Assembly (NCBI GenBank): GCA_964570105.1
Contig: CAZMWM010000052.1
Span: 1 to 12,905 of the forward strand
Source of the DNA: SIG673 sp964570105
Lineage (GTDB): Bacteria; Bacillota; Clostridia; Oscillospirales; CAG-272
DNA: 12,905 nucleotides
Direction of reading: 5' to 3'
Numbering within the stretch: position 1 is the stretch's first letter; every line of letters begins with the position of its first letter. Below are positions 6,881-12,856 of the stretch, piece by piece. A program made the position numbers and the translations under genes. Below the pieces are notes generated by a model that saw only the letters and a program-made list of their open reading frames with translations, had not been told where the DNA came from and made no database searches.

Positions 6881-7351
6881 GTGAAAGCGTTGGTATGCGG
6901 AAGCTTTGATCCTGTGACGCTCGGACATCTGGATATCATCGCCCGTGCATCGAGGATGTTCGGGGATGTTACGGTCGGGGTGTTTTACAACAGTGAGAAA
7001 AGATATCTGTTTTCGGCGGAAGAGAGAGCCGCTATGATAAGGGAAGCGTGTGAAGCACGTGCGCTTCTTAACGTGGAGGTCGCGATCAGCGACGGAATGG
7101 TCGCTCACTATATGCAAGAAAATGGCATCGGTGTTTTGGTCAAGGGTGTGAGAAATGCTCAGGATCTTGAATACGAGAGGATGCTCGAGCGTGCGAATAA
7201 GCTCGTTTGTGAAGATATCGAGACGGTACTTTTGTTTGCTTCGCCGGAGTTTGCTCATATAAGCTCAACGGTAGTCAGAGAATTTATCAAATATGGAGAG
7301 AAGATCGGCACGCTCGTTCCCGAGTCTGTTTTAAAGCGAATAAAACAGTGA
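6881..7351 (+). CDS. coaD: Phosphopantetheine adenylyltransferase
   Basis: CoaD transfers AMP from ATP to 4'-phosphopantetheine, giving dephospho-CoA, the penultimate step of coenzyme A synthesis. The nucleotidyltransferase signature GSFDPVTLGH (7-16) includes the T-x-G-H ATP-binding motif. KGVRNAQDLEYE (88-99) and ISSTVVRE (127-134) are the other conserved blocks. I prefer GTG 6881, giving 156 residues beginning MKALVCGSFDP, because AGGAGG (6868-6873) then has a 7-nt spacer. The ATG at 6875, which overlaps the rsmD stop, would leave a spacer of only 1 nt. The gene is translationally linked to rsmD and followed by rsmH after 37 nt. Confidence 0.96.
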   Translation: MKALVCGSFDPVTLGHLDIIARASRMFGDVTVGVFYNSEKRYLFSAEERAAMIREACEARALLNVEVAISDGMVAHYMQENGIGVLVKGVRNAQDLEYERMLERANKLVCEDIETVLLFASPEFAHISSTVVREFIKYGEKIGTLVPESVLKRIKQ

Positions 7352-7388
7352 CCGCACTAATGAGCAAATAGAAAGGAATGACCTCTTT

Positions 7389-8327
7389 ATGAGCGAAAAC
7401 AACAACAAATGTGATTTTTTTCACGTACCTGTTATGCTGAAAGAGGCGGTGGACGGGTTGTGCGTCAAACCGGACGGAATTTATGTTGACTGTACGACCG
7501 GCGGCGGCGGACACAGCTACGAGATAGCATCAAGGCTCGAGGGCGGTCATCTTATCTGCTTTGACAGAGATCCCGAGGCTATCGATGCGGCGAAAAAGAG
7601 GCTTTCCGCATTTAATGACAGAGTGGCTTTTGTAAATCGCAATTTTTCGGAGCTTTCGTCGGTGCTTGACGGCGAAAAGATCGACGGTGTGATCATCGAT
7701 CTTGGCGTTTCGTCGTATCAGCTTGATAATCCTGAGCGTGGATTTTCTTATATGCACGACGCTCCGCTCGATATGCGGATGGATCAGACTGCCGGTATAT
7801 CTGCGTACGATGTCGTAAACGGCTATGACCGTGACAGCTTGATACGCGTCCTTTATGAATACGGCGAAGAGCGGTGTGCGCCGAAAATTGCTAATTCCAT
7901 TATCGCGAAGCGAGAAATTGCTCCGATAAGGACCACCAAGGAATTAGCTGAATTGGTGAAAAGATCGATAAAAACAACAAATAAAAACGAGAAACATTCT
8001 GAAAAGCGCACTTTTCAAGCTATAAGGATAGAGGTCAACGGCGAGCTTGATATCATTGCTCCGACCGTGCGCGGAATAGTTGATGCACTGAAGCCCGGTG
8101 GGCGGATATCGGTCATAACCTTCCATTCGCTCGAGGACAGGATAGTAAAGCAGGTCTACGCGGAGCTGGCGAAGGGCTGTACCTGTCCGCCGCGCTTGCC
8201 TGTTTGTGTGTGCGGCAAGCGACCTCAGCTAAAGCTCTGCGGAAAAGCTGTGTTGCCGTCAGAGGAGGAGCTTACCAACAATCCGCGTTCTGCGAGCGCA
8301 AAGCTACGCATAGCCGAAAAGCTGTAA
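7389..8327 (+). CDS. rsmH: 16S rRNA (cytosine1402-N4)-methyltransferase RsmH
   Basis: RsmH (MraW) methylates N4 of C1402 in the decoding centre of 16S rRNA, using S-adenosylmethionine. It has 312 residues, normal length. Conserved blocks are HVPVMLKEAV (12-21), the SAM motif DCTTGGGGHS (34-43), FDRDPEAI (58-65), DLGVSSYQLD (104-113), GFSYMHDAPLDMRMD (118-132), FQAIRIEVNGEL and ITFHSLEDRIVK, then a Cys-rich segment and the C-terminal NPRSASAKLRIAEKL. Start ATG 7389 follows GAAAGGA (7371-7377). In most bacteria rsmH sits in the division and cell-wall cluster between mraZ and ftsL. Here it lies behind coaD, and a strong terminator follows, so it has been separated from that cluster. Confidence 0.97.
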   Translation: MSENNNKCDFFHVPVMLKEAVDGLCVKPDGIYVDCTTGGGGHSYEIASRLEGGHLICFDRDPEAIDAAKKRLSAFNDRVAFVNRNFSELSSVLDGEKIDGVIIDLGVSSYQLDNPERGFSYMHDAPLDMRMDQTAGISAYDVVNGYDRDSLIRVLYEYGEERCAPKIANSIIAKREIAPIRTTKELAELVKRSIKTTNKNEKHSEKRTFQAIRIEVNGELDIIAPTVRGIVDALKPGGRISVITFHSLEDRIVKQVYAELAKGCTCPPRLPVCVCGKRPQLKLCGKAVLPSEEELTNNPRSASAKLRIAEKL

Positions 8328-8368
8328 CGGTCGATGTTGTCTTAGGGTTGAAAATGCGAGTTATCCGA

Positions 8369-8415
8369 GAACGGAGCGGTGCGGGCTGATGCCTGTGTCG
8401 CTCCGTTCGTTTTTT
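8369..8415 (+). terminator. Intrinsic terminator after rsmH
   Basis: GAACGGAGCG (8369-8378) pairs perfectly with CGCTCCGTTC (8399-8408) over 10 bp, followed by G and six T's (8410-8415). It closes the uvrC-rsmD-coaD-rsmH unit. Between 8416 and 8495 I see nothing recognisable. Confidence 0.88.
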
Positions 8416-8495
8416 GTGGGGCGTTGAGGTCGCGGTAAGTTTGATGAAAATCCACTCACGGTAGAGCGGACGGTCGTTTTGCTACAAAATATAGG

Positions 8496-8524
8496 TTGAC
8501 AAACACGAGCTTATGCGATACAAT
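8496..8524 (+). promoter_or_regulatory. Consensus promoter of the amino-sugar operon
   Basis: Perfect TTGACA (8496-8501), 17-nt spacer and TACAAT (8519-8524). Transcription should start near 8531, leaving a leader of roughly 200 nt before the kinase gene. A dyad TTGAAG (8524-8529) / CTTCAA (8549-8554) begins on the last base of the -10 and spans the start site, a plausible operator position. Confidence 0.85.
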
Positions 8525-8556
8525 TGAAGTGTCGGGGGAGTGTATCGGCTTCAACG

Positions 8557-8588
8557 TATCGAAGGCTTGCGGTATCTGCCGTTCGATA
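8557..8588 (+). ncRNA. Leader hairpin 1 of the amino-sugar operon
   Basis: TATCGAA (8557-8563) pairs with TTCGATA (8582-8588). After a one-base bulge (8581) the stem continues GGC (8564-8566) with GCC (8578-8580), giving 10 pairs with an 11-nt loop. It lies about 25 nt after the predicted transcript start. No T-run follows, so it is not a terminator. It matches no riboswitch class I recognise. Confidence 0.45.
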
Positions 8589-8612
8589 GCGGCTGTGCTC
8601 CGCGAGATCGCA

Positions 8613-8639
8613 TAAGATAGGTAAGATAAGTAAGATAGG
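8613..8639 (+). repeat. Three tandem 9-bp repeats
   Basis: TAAGATAGG, TAAGATAAG, TAAGATAGG in direct tandem, differing at one position in the middle copy and merging into the AGGAGGAGGAG tract at 8637-8647. They could be a direct-repeat protein-binding site, an unstructured standby site for ribosomes, or recent slippage. Confidence 0.75.
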
Positions 8640-8659
8640 AGGAGGAGCTTTCGCTTTTT

Positions 8660-8716
8660 GTGGGAGCATGCGTTTTGTGCCTTAGCAAAGCCGAAACCGT
8701 CACAAAACTGCTATGA
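8660..8716 (+). CDS. Possible 18-residue leader peptide
   Basis: A GTG at 8660 opens an 18-codon frame, MGACVLCLSKAETVTKLL, ending in TGA 8714-8716. The stop overlaps an in-frame ATG (8713-8715) of the downstream kinase frame as ATGA. The strongest ribosome-binding tract in this region, AGGAGGAGGAG (8637-8647), has no other good start nearby; its spacer to the GTG is 12 nt, somewhat long. A competing TTG at 8658 opens a 79-codon frame that runs into the kinase gene in another frame and resembles nothing. The frame also crosses hairpin 2. Whether it is translated is unproven. Confidence 0.35.
   Translation: MGACVLCLSKAETVTKLL
8672..8708 (+). ncRNA. Leader hairpin 2 just before the kinase start
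   Basis: GTTTTGTG (8672-8679) and CACAAAAC (8701-8708) are perfect complements with a 21-nt loop. GCA (8666-8668) and TGC (8709-8711) can extend the stem past a 3-nt bulge. The hairpin ends directly before ATG 8713 and lies inside the possible leader peptide, so ribosomes crossing the leader would melt it. Confidence 0.5.
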
Positions 8717-8739
8717 TTCAAAAAGGAATGGTCATAAGA

Positions 8740-9888
8740 ATGAACGGCAAGAACGTTTATTTGGAAAGCTTTGCGAAAAATCTCAAGGCGGCAAGGAAAA
8801 GGCGCTCTATGAAGCAGTCGGAGCTTGCGGGCAGGATCGGATACTCGGAAAAATCCGTTTCCAAGTGGGAGAGCGGCGGCGGACTTCCTCCGCTTGATGT
8901 GATCATGGACATCTGCGCCGTGCTCGGTACGGATATATATTCGCTGATCGACGGCATTCGTGAGGGGCGGTATTATCTTGGTATAGACGGAGGTGCCACC
9001 AAGACCGAGTTCGTTCTGGCGGATGCAGACGGAAGAGTTCTGCGCTCGGCAAGGCTTCCCGCATCAAATCCGTTCGATATAGGTATAGATAAGAGCAAGG
9101 CCACCTTGAGCGAGGGGATATACGACGTTTGCAGAGATGTTATGCTCGGCTCCGTGTCGCTCTATGCGGGGCTTTCCGGCGGTGTTTCCGGAAATATGAA
9201 GCAGACGTTCTCCGATTTTTTTGCATCGTTCGGATTTTATTCGGCGAAGAACGGAAGCGACGCGAACAACCTCCTTGCCGCCGGCTTGGGGCGCGGTGAC
9301 GGCGCGGCGCTGATAATGGGGACGGGGTGCTCGTGCTTCATTCAAAAGGACGGAAAGCTGTTCCGCGCCGGAGGGCTTGGATATATATTTGACGGCGCCG
9401 GCGGAGGTTATGACATCGGGTGCGGAGCAATAAAGGCGGCTTGTATGCAGGAGGATCTTACGGGCGAGGAGACGGTCCTTGGGGAGCTGATACGCGAGCG
9501 CACGGGGCACGCGACCGTGCTTGAGGACCTTGGGTATTTTTACGAGATAGGAAGGTCCGGCATCGCTTCGTTCGCACCGCTGGTCTTTGACGGGTACGCT
9601 ATGGGAGACCGCGTTTGCGAGAGGATACTGCTTAAGAATGCACGGCAGGCGGCGCTGTTGCTTTCGGCGGCGTACAAACGGTTGGAAGCTGACGCGGTCG
9701 ATGTGATCGCTGTCGGCGGACTAACTTCCCGTTTTGACGTTCTTAAGCCGATGATAGAGCGTTGTCTATGTGAAGATCACGGTATCGCGCGGACGAAGAT
9801 AAGGGTGTACGAGGGGGATCCGGTCTACGGCGCACTGCTCAATGCCGGAATGAAGGAGACACCGGGCTTTGAAGTCAGTTACAGTTGA
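8740..9888 (+). CDS. XRE helix-turn-helix / BadF-type sugar kinase fusion
   Basis: A 382-residue protein joining two domains. Residues about 11-66 form an XRE-type (Cro/C1) DNA-binding domain: FAKNLKAARKRRSMKQSELA, then GYSEKSVSKWESG. Residues 78-370 form an ATPase of the BadF/BadG/BcrA family, which includes N-acetylglucosamine kinase and the murein-sugar kinase MurK. The phosphate-1 motif is GIDGGATKTEF (81-91), followed by GLSGGVSGN (144-152), phosphate-2 GTGCSCF (194-200), GAGGGYDIG (219-227) and the adenosine motif VGGLTSRFDVL (325-335). All kinase motifs look intact. With murQ next door, the likely substrate is MurNAc and/or GlcNAc; this is inferred. ATG 8740 begins right at the domain with AAGGA 12 nt upstream. 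In-frame ATGs at 8728 and 8713 (the latter overlapping the leader-peptide stop) are alternatives. It probably controls its own operon. Confidence 0.9.
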   Translation: MNGKNVYLESFAKNLKAARKRRSMKQSELAGRIGYSEKSVSKWESGGGLPPLDVIMDICAVLGTDIYSLIDGIREGRYYLGIDGGATKTEFVLADADGRVLRSARLPASNPFDIGIDKSKATLSEGIYDVCRDVMLGSVSLYAGLSGGVSGNMKQTFSDFFASFGFYSAKNGSDANNLLAAGLGRGDGAALIMGTGCSCFIQKDGKLFRAGGLGYIFDGAGGGYDIGCGAIKAACMQEDLTGEETVLGELIRERTGHATVLEDLGYFYEIGRSGIASFAPLVFDGYAMGDRVCERILLKNARQAALLLSAAYKRLEADAVDVIAVGGLTSRFDVLKPMIERCLCEDHGIARTKIRVYEGDPVYGALLNAGMKETPGFEVSYS

Positions 9889-9963
9889 GTTTTCGCGCGA
9901 ATTGCCGCGTGAACGCGTAATTTGTGTGTAAAAACAGCCTTGCGCTGTGAAGGAGATGTGCGT

Positions 9964-10842
9964 ATGAGAGAAACCGAGATGAGAAACGAAAGCTCTCTTC
10001 ATATCGATGAGATGAGCGTCGGCGAGATGCTTGAGGTCATCCAAAGAGAGAACGTCAACGCGGTAAATGCGGTGGGGGCGGCTCTTCCGAGCATTGAGAG
10101 GGCGGTATGCGCGATAGAGCCGAATATGAGGGCGGGCGGTAGGCTGATCTACGTGGGCTGTGGGACTTCCGGCAGGCTCGGAGTTCTGGATGCCGCGGAA
10201 TGTCCTCCGACATTTGGGGTATCGGCTGAGCTTGTGGTCGGCATCATAGCCGGCGGAGACTCCTCGCTGAGAAGGGCATCGGAGGGTGCAGAGGATGATC
10301 GCGAGAGCGGTGCGCGTGCCCTTAAGGAGCGCGGTCTCGGCTCCTTTGACTGTGTGGTCGGTATATCTGCCGCGGGCGGAGCGGAGTTTGTTATCGGTGC
10401 GCTTGAATATGCTTCCTCGCTTGGGTGCGTTACCGTCGCGATCACCAACAACCCCGATACGGAGATCGAGAGACTCGCGCGTTTTGCGATAGTCGCAAGG
10501 ACGGGTGCGGAGGTGGTGACCGGCTCCACGAGAATGAAAGCCGGAACTGCGCAAAAGCTGATACTTAATATGCTGTCCACCTCGCTTATGATCAGGCTCG
10601 GATACGTGTACGAAAATCTGATGATAAATCTGCGACCGAGCAACAAAAAGCTTCGTGAGCGCGTGAAGGGGATAGTTTGCGAGCTTGCCGATTGCGGCTC
10701 GGAGACGGCTGAGACGGCGCTCGAGGGGAACGGATGGGAGATACGTGGGGCGGTCGATGACATCAAAGGACGCGGTAATTCCCCGAGAAAAGATAAAAAT
10801 ATGAAGAAAAAGGCGGTGACTGACGAATGGATTGTAGGCTGA
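9964..10842 (+). CDS. murQ: N-acetylmuramic acid 6-phosphate etherase
   Basis: MurQ cleaves the D-lactyl ether of MurNAc-6-phosphate, giving GlcNAc-6-phosphate and D-lactate, in cytoplasmic cell-wall sugar recycling. The 292-residue protein has the SIS fold motifs RLIYVGCGTSGRLGVLDAAE (60-79), ECPPTFG (79-85), EGAEDDRESG (107-116), GAEVVTGSTRMKAGTAQKL (181-199) and LNMLST (201-206). Glu79 and Glu110 are spaced as the two catalytic glutamates of E. coli MurQ (E83, E114). One departure: the loop that in E. coli reads ASGRTPY is AAGGAEF (136-142), removing Ser, Arg and Thr. Start ATG 9964 follows AAGGAG (9950-9955) by 8 nt. It lies 75 nt behind the kinase gene and overlaps the next gene by 16 nt. 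No etherase partner, PTS transporter or nagA/nagB gene is in the window. Confidence 0.95.
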   Translation: MRETEMRNESSLHIDEMSVGEMLEVIQRENVNAVNAVGAALPSIERAVCAIEPNMRAGGRLIYVGCGTSGRLGVLDAAECPPTFGVSAELVVGIIAGGDSSLRRASEGAEDDRESGARALKERGLGSFDCVVGISAAGGAEFVIGALEYASSLGCVTVAITNNPDTEIERLARFAIVARTGAEVVTGSTRMKAGTAQKLILNMLSTSLMIRLGYVYENLMINLRPSNKKLRERVKGIVCELADCGSETAETALEGNGWEIRGAVDDIKGRGNSPRKDKNMKKKAVTDEWIVG

Positions 10843-12560
10843 TATTCAGGAACGGAAAGCCGATACTTGACACGGAAAGAGGTGAGATGCCGTTCTTTGC
10901 GTATCTCACGTATTTTACCGAGAATGCCCGATATGAAGATTTTGCCGCGCGTGGGTACCATCTGTACTCGGTGTGCTGTTATTTTACCTCTCTGCCGATA
11001 AATCCGTTCACGGGCTTTACTCCGGCAAGGCGCGGAATATTCGACGAGAAGGGAAAAGCTGATTTTTCCGAGCTTGACGCAGACATTGCAGACCTGCTCG
11101 AAAAGGATCCCGAGGCGTTGTTCTTTCCGCGGATATACGTTTCAATGCCTGCGTGGTGGGTGAAGGAAAATCCGAGTGAGATAATACCCACGACGGCGGA
11201 TCCCGAGGGCAGAGAGCTTCTGTTCTCCGAGCGTTTCAGGCGTGACGGCGCCGAGATGCTTCGCCGGCTGATCGCGCATATGAGAGCAAGCTCGTACGCC
11301 GACGCGCTGATCGGCTATCAGGTTGCCGGCGGAGCGACGCAGGAATGGCTACAGTTCGATTACAGCGGATATTGCGAGAACGCGTACCCGTATTTTCTCG
11401 AATATATGGAGAAAAAGCAGAAGGGTAGCACGTCGGGTATGACGCTCGAGGGATTTATGAAAAATGAATACGCCGCGGATATCTCGAGATTTGCCAACGA
11501 TTCCGTAGCCGATACGGTGGAATATCTTTCCGCGGTATGCAAGCAGGAATGCGGCGGAAGGCAGATCGTCGGCGCTTTTTACGGCTATACGCTGGATATG
11601 CACAAGTGGGGCAGGTGCGGAACGTTCTCAATGAGCAGGCTCTTAAGCTCCCCGAGCATAGATTTTTTCTGCTCGCCGTTCTCGTACAGCAGTGACCGTT
11701 CGCTGGATGTGGATCTTTCGTATATGTTGGCTTTTGAGTCGGTGCGGCTTCACGGTAAGGCGTATGTGCTTGAGGCGGATATTCGCACGCATCTGAGCAG
11801 ATATCCCGACGAATGCAGAAAGGATATAAAGATAAAGACGCTCTATCGCGGAGCGATCTGGCTCGGAGAGAAGGATCAGCTCGGGACACTGTATCAGCTC
11901 AGACGCGCGTTTGCCAAGGTGATAACGGGCGCGGGTGGCTTGTGGTGGTTTGATATGTGGGGCGGATGGTATGCTTCGGACGAGTCTATGGCGGAATTGG
12001 AAAAGCTCCGTCTGCTGGCTTTGGAGGAATTTTCCGAGCCGCTTCCGAGCGAGACGCGTGCCGCGGTGATGGTCGACGAGAGACTGTGGGAGAGCGCACC
12101 CGAGTTTTCGGATAATATACAGCGCGAGCTGTGCAAGCGCTCCTATACGTCGGGAATAGTGTCCGATATCTATCTTCTGGACGATATCGAGCGGATAAAG
12201 GATGGATACAAGCTCTTTTTGTTTCCGCAACCGTCACCCGACGGGGCATTGCTCGAGCGTTTGCGAGATGAAGGCAAGACGTGTGTTTGGGGTGAAGATA
12301 TCAGCGTGGAGGAGATACGTGATGCTTGCCGTGATGCCGAGGTCGACCTGCTTTGTTCGACCGGTGATATCGTGTACGAGGGCAACGGATTTTTGGCTCT
12401 TCACGCACTGTCGTCCGGGGAGAAGTCGGTGACGCTTCCTCGGGGATTTACCGCGTCGAGCTACCTCGGAGACGAGCCGGAGCGCGTCGGGAATACGCTT
12501 CGCTTTATGATCGAAAAAGGAGATACGTACATATTTAGGATAGCTCGCGCGGAGAGATAG
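10827..12560 (+). CDS. Putative cytoplasmic glycoside hydrolase (GH-A/GH42-like)
   Basis: A 577-residue protein without signal peptide or membrane segment. The layout suggests a glycosidase TIM barrel (about 1-395) followed by an alpha/beta domain (about 408-510) and a small C-terminal beta domain, as in GH42-type beta-galactosidase relatives. Aromatic-rich substrate-site style segments include FPRIYVSMPAWWVKENPSE (100-118), GYQVAGGATQEW (163-174) and GGLWWFDMWGGWY (370-382). Glu173 and Glu316 (KAYVLEADIRTH, 311-322) are the best candidates for acid/base and nucleophile. I cannot place it in a named family with certainty. ATG 10827 overlaps murQ by 16 nt and has a near-perfect ribosome site, AAGGCGGTGA (10810-10819), with a 7-nt spacer. 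Co-translation with murQ suggests it releases an amino sugar or a MurNAc/GlcNAc-containing saccharide inside the cell; this is inference. Confidence 0.7.
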   Translation: MDCRLIFRNGKPILDTERGEMPFFAYLTYFTENARYEDFAARGYHLYSVCCYFTSLPINPFTGFTPARRGIFDEKGKADFSELDADIADLLEKDPEALFFPRIYVSMPAWWVKENPSEIIPTTADPEGRELLFSERFRRDGAEMLRRLIAHMRASSYADALIGYQVAGGATQEWLQFDYSGYCENAYPYFLEYMEKKQKGSTSGMTLEGFMKNEYAADISRFANDSVADTVEYLSAVCKQECGGRQIVGAFYGYTLDMHKWGRCGTFSMSRLLSSPSIDFFCSPFSYSSDRSLDVDLSYMLAFESVRLHGKAYVLEADIRTHLSRYPDECRKDIKIKTLYRGAIWLGEKDQLGTLYQLRRAFAKVITGAGGLWWFDMWGGWYASDESMAELEKLRLLALEEFSEPLPSETRAAVMVDERLWESAPEFSDNIQRELCKRSYTSGIVSDIYLLDDIERIKDGYKLFLFPQPSPDGALLERLRDEGKTCVWGEDISVEEIRDACRDAEVDLLCSTGDIVYEGNGFLALHALSSGEKSVTLPRGFTASSYLGDEPERVGNTLRFMIEKGDTYIFRIARAER

Positions 12561-12620
12561 TCGGGGTGATGCGGCATTCTATCGCTTCGGTCGATCCGGT
12601 TTATCTATAATGATGCATAC

Positions 12621-12651
12621 AAGCCTTCCGATGATTGTCGGAGGGCTTTTT
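12621..12651 (+). terminator. Intrinsic terminator of the amino-sugar operon
   Basis: AAGCCTTCCGA (12621-12631) pairs with TCGGAGGGCTT (12638-12648) over 11 bp including one G-U, with loop TGATTG, followed by T's (12647-12651). It closes the kinase-murQ-hydrolase unit. Confidence 0.9.
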
Positions 12652-12711
12652 CGCGTGGTGATATTTAATTCGCAACAGGGAAATTGTGAACGGTTTGTTT
12701 GGAAAAATAAG

Positions 12712-12733
12712 TTGTTTTGTAAAACAAGTACTT
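12712..12733 (+). repeat. Two palindromes upstream of the last promoter
   Basis: TTGTTTT (12712-12718), GT, AAAACAA (12721-12727) is a perfect 7-bp dyad. It overlaps an 8-bp palindrome AAGTACTT (12726-12733). Both lie just upstream of the -35 at 12740, a typical position for an activator or repressor site. The regulator is unknown. Confidence 0.5.
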
Positions 12734-12739
12734 ATAATA

Positions 12740-12768
12740 TTGACAAATGAGCAACCAAGGTGTATAAT
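12740..12768 (+). promoter_or_regulatory. Perfect consensus promoter for the right-edge gene
   Basis: TTGACA (12740-12745), 17-nt spacer, TATAAT (12763-12768), an exact match to the sigma-A consensus. The transcript should start near 12775. Such a strong promoter flanked by palindromes suggests control by repression. Confidence 0.9.
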
Positions 12769-12800
12769 TTGGTTATGTGACCAAACTTGGGAAGTTTGGT
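12753..12800 (+). promoter_or_regulatory. Tandem operator-like dyads over the -10 and start site
   Basis: Four half-sites alternate in orientation: AACCAA (12753-12758), TTTGGTT (12768-12774), ACCAAACTT (12780-12788) and AAGTTTGGT (12792-12800). The outer pair on each side forms a dyad: one is centred on the -10, the other is a perfect 9-bp inverted repeat with a GGG centre just after the transcript start. The second would also form an RNA hairpin at the 5' end. The pattern does not match a cre, CIRCE or other operator that I recognise. Confidence 0.65.
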
Positions 12801-12856
12801 GGATATCAGACGGGAACAAGGAAGGCACAAATTTAAAATAAAGGATGGCGAAATTT

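Noticed and set aside
7378..7392. Four-codon frame overlapping the rsmH start
   Set aside because: The ATG at 7378 directly abuts GAAAGGA with no spacer, so it cannot be served by that ribosome site; the overlap looks accidental.
8613..8639. The three tandem 9-mers as a CRISPR array
   Set aside because: Units are 9 bp with no spacers, so they are a simple tandem repeat.
8658..8897. 79-codon frame from TTG 8658
   Set aside because: It overlaps the helix-turn-helix domain in another frame, resembles no family and is mostly a shadow of the kinase gene.
12733..12738. A second TATAAT upstream of the last promoter
   Set aside because: No matching -35 lies 16-18 nt upstream; the only TTG-type hexamer (TTGTTT, 12712-12717) is 15 nt away and overlaps the dyad.
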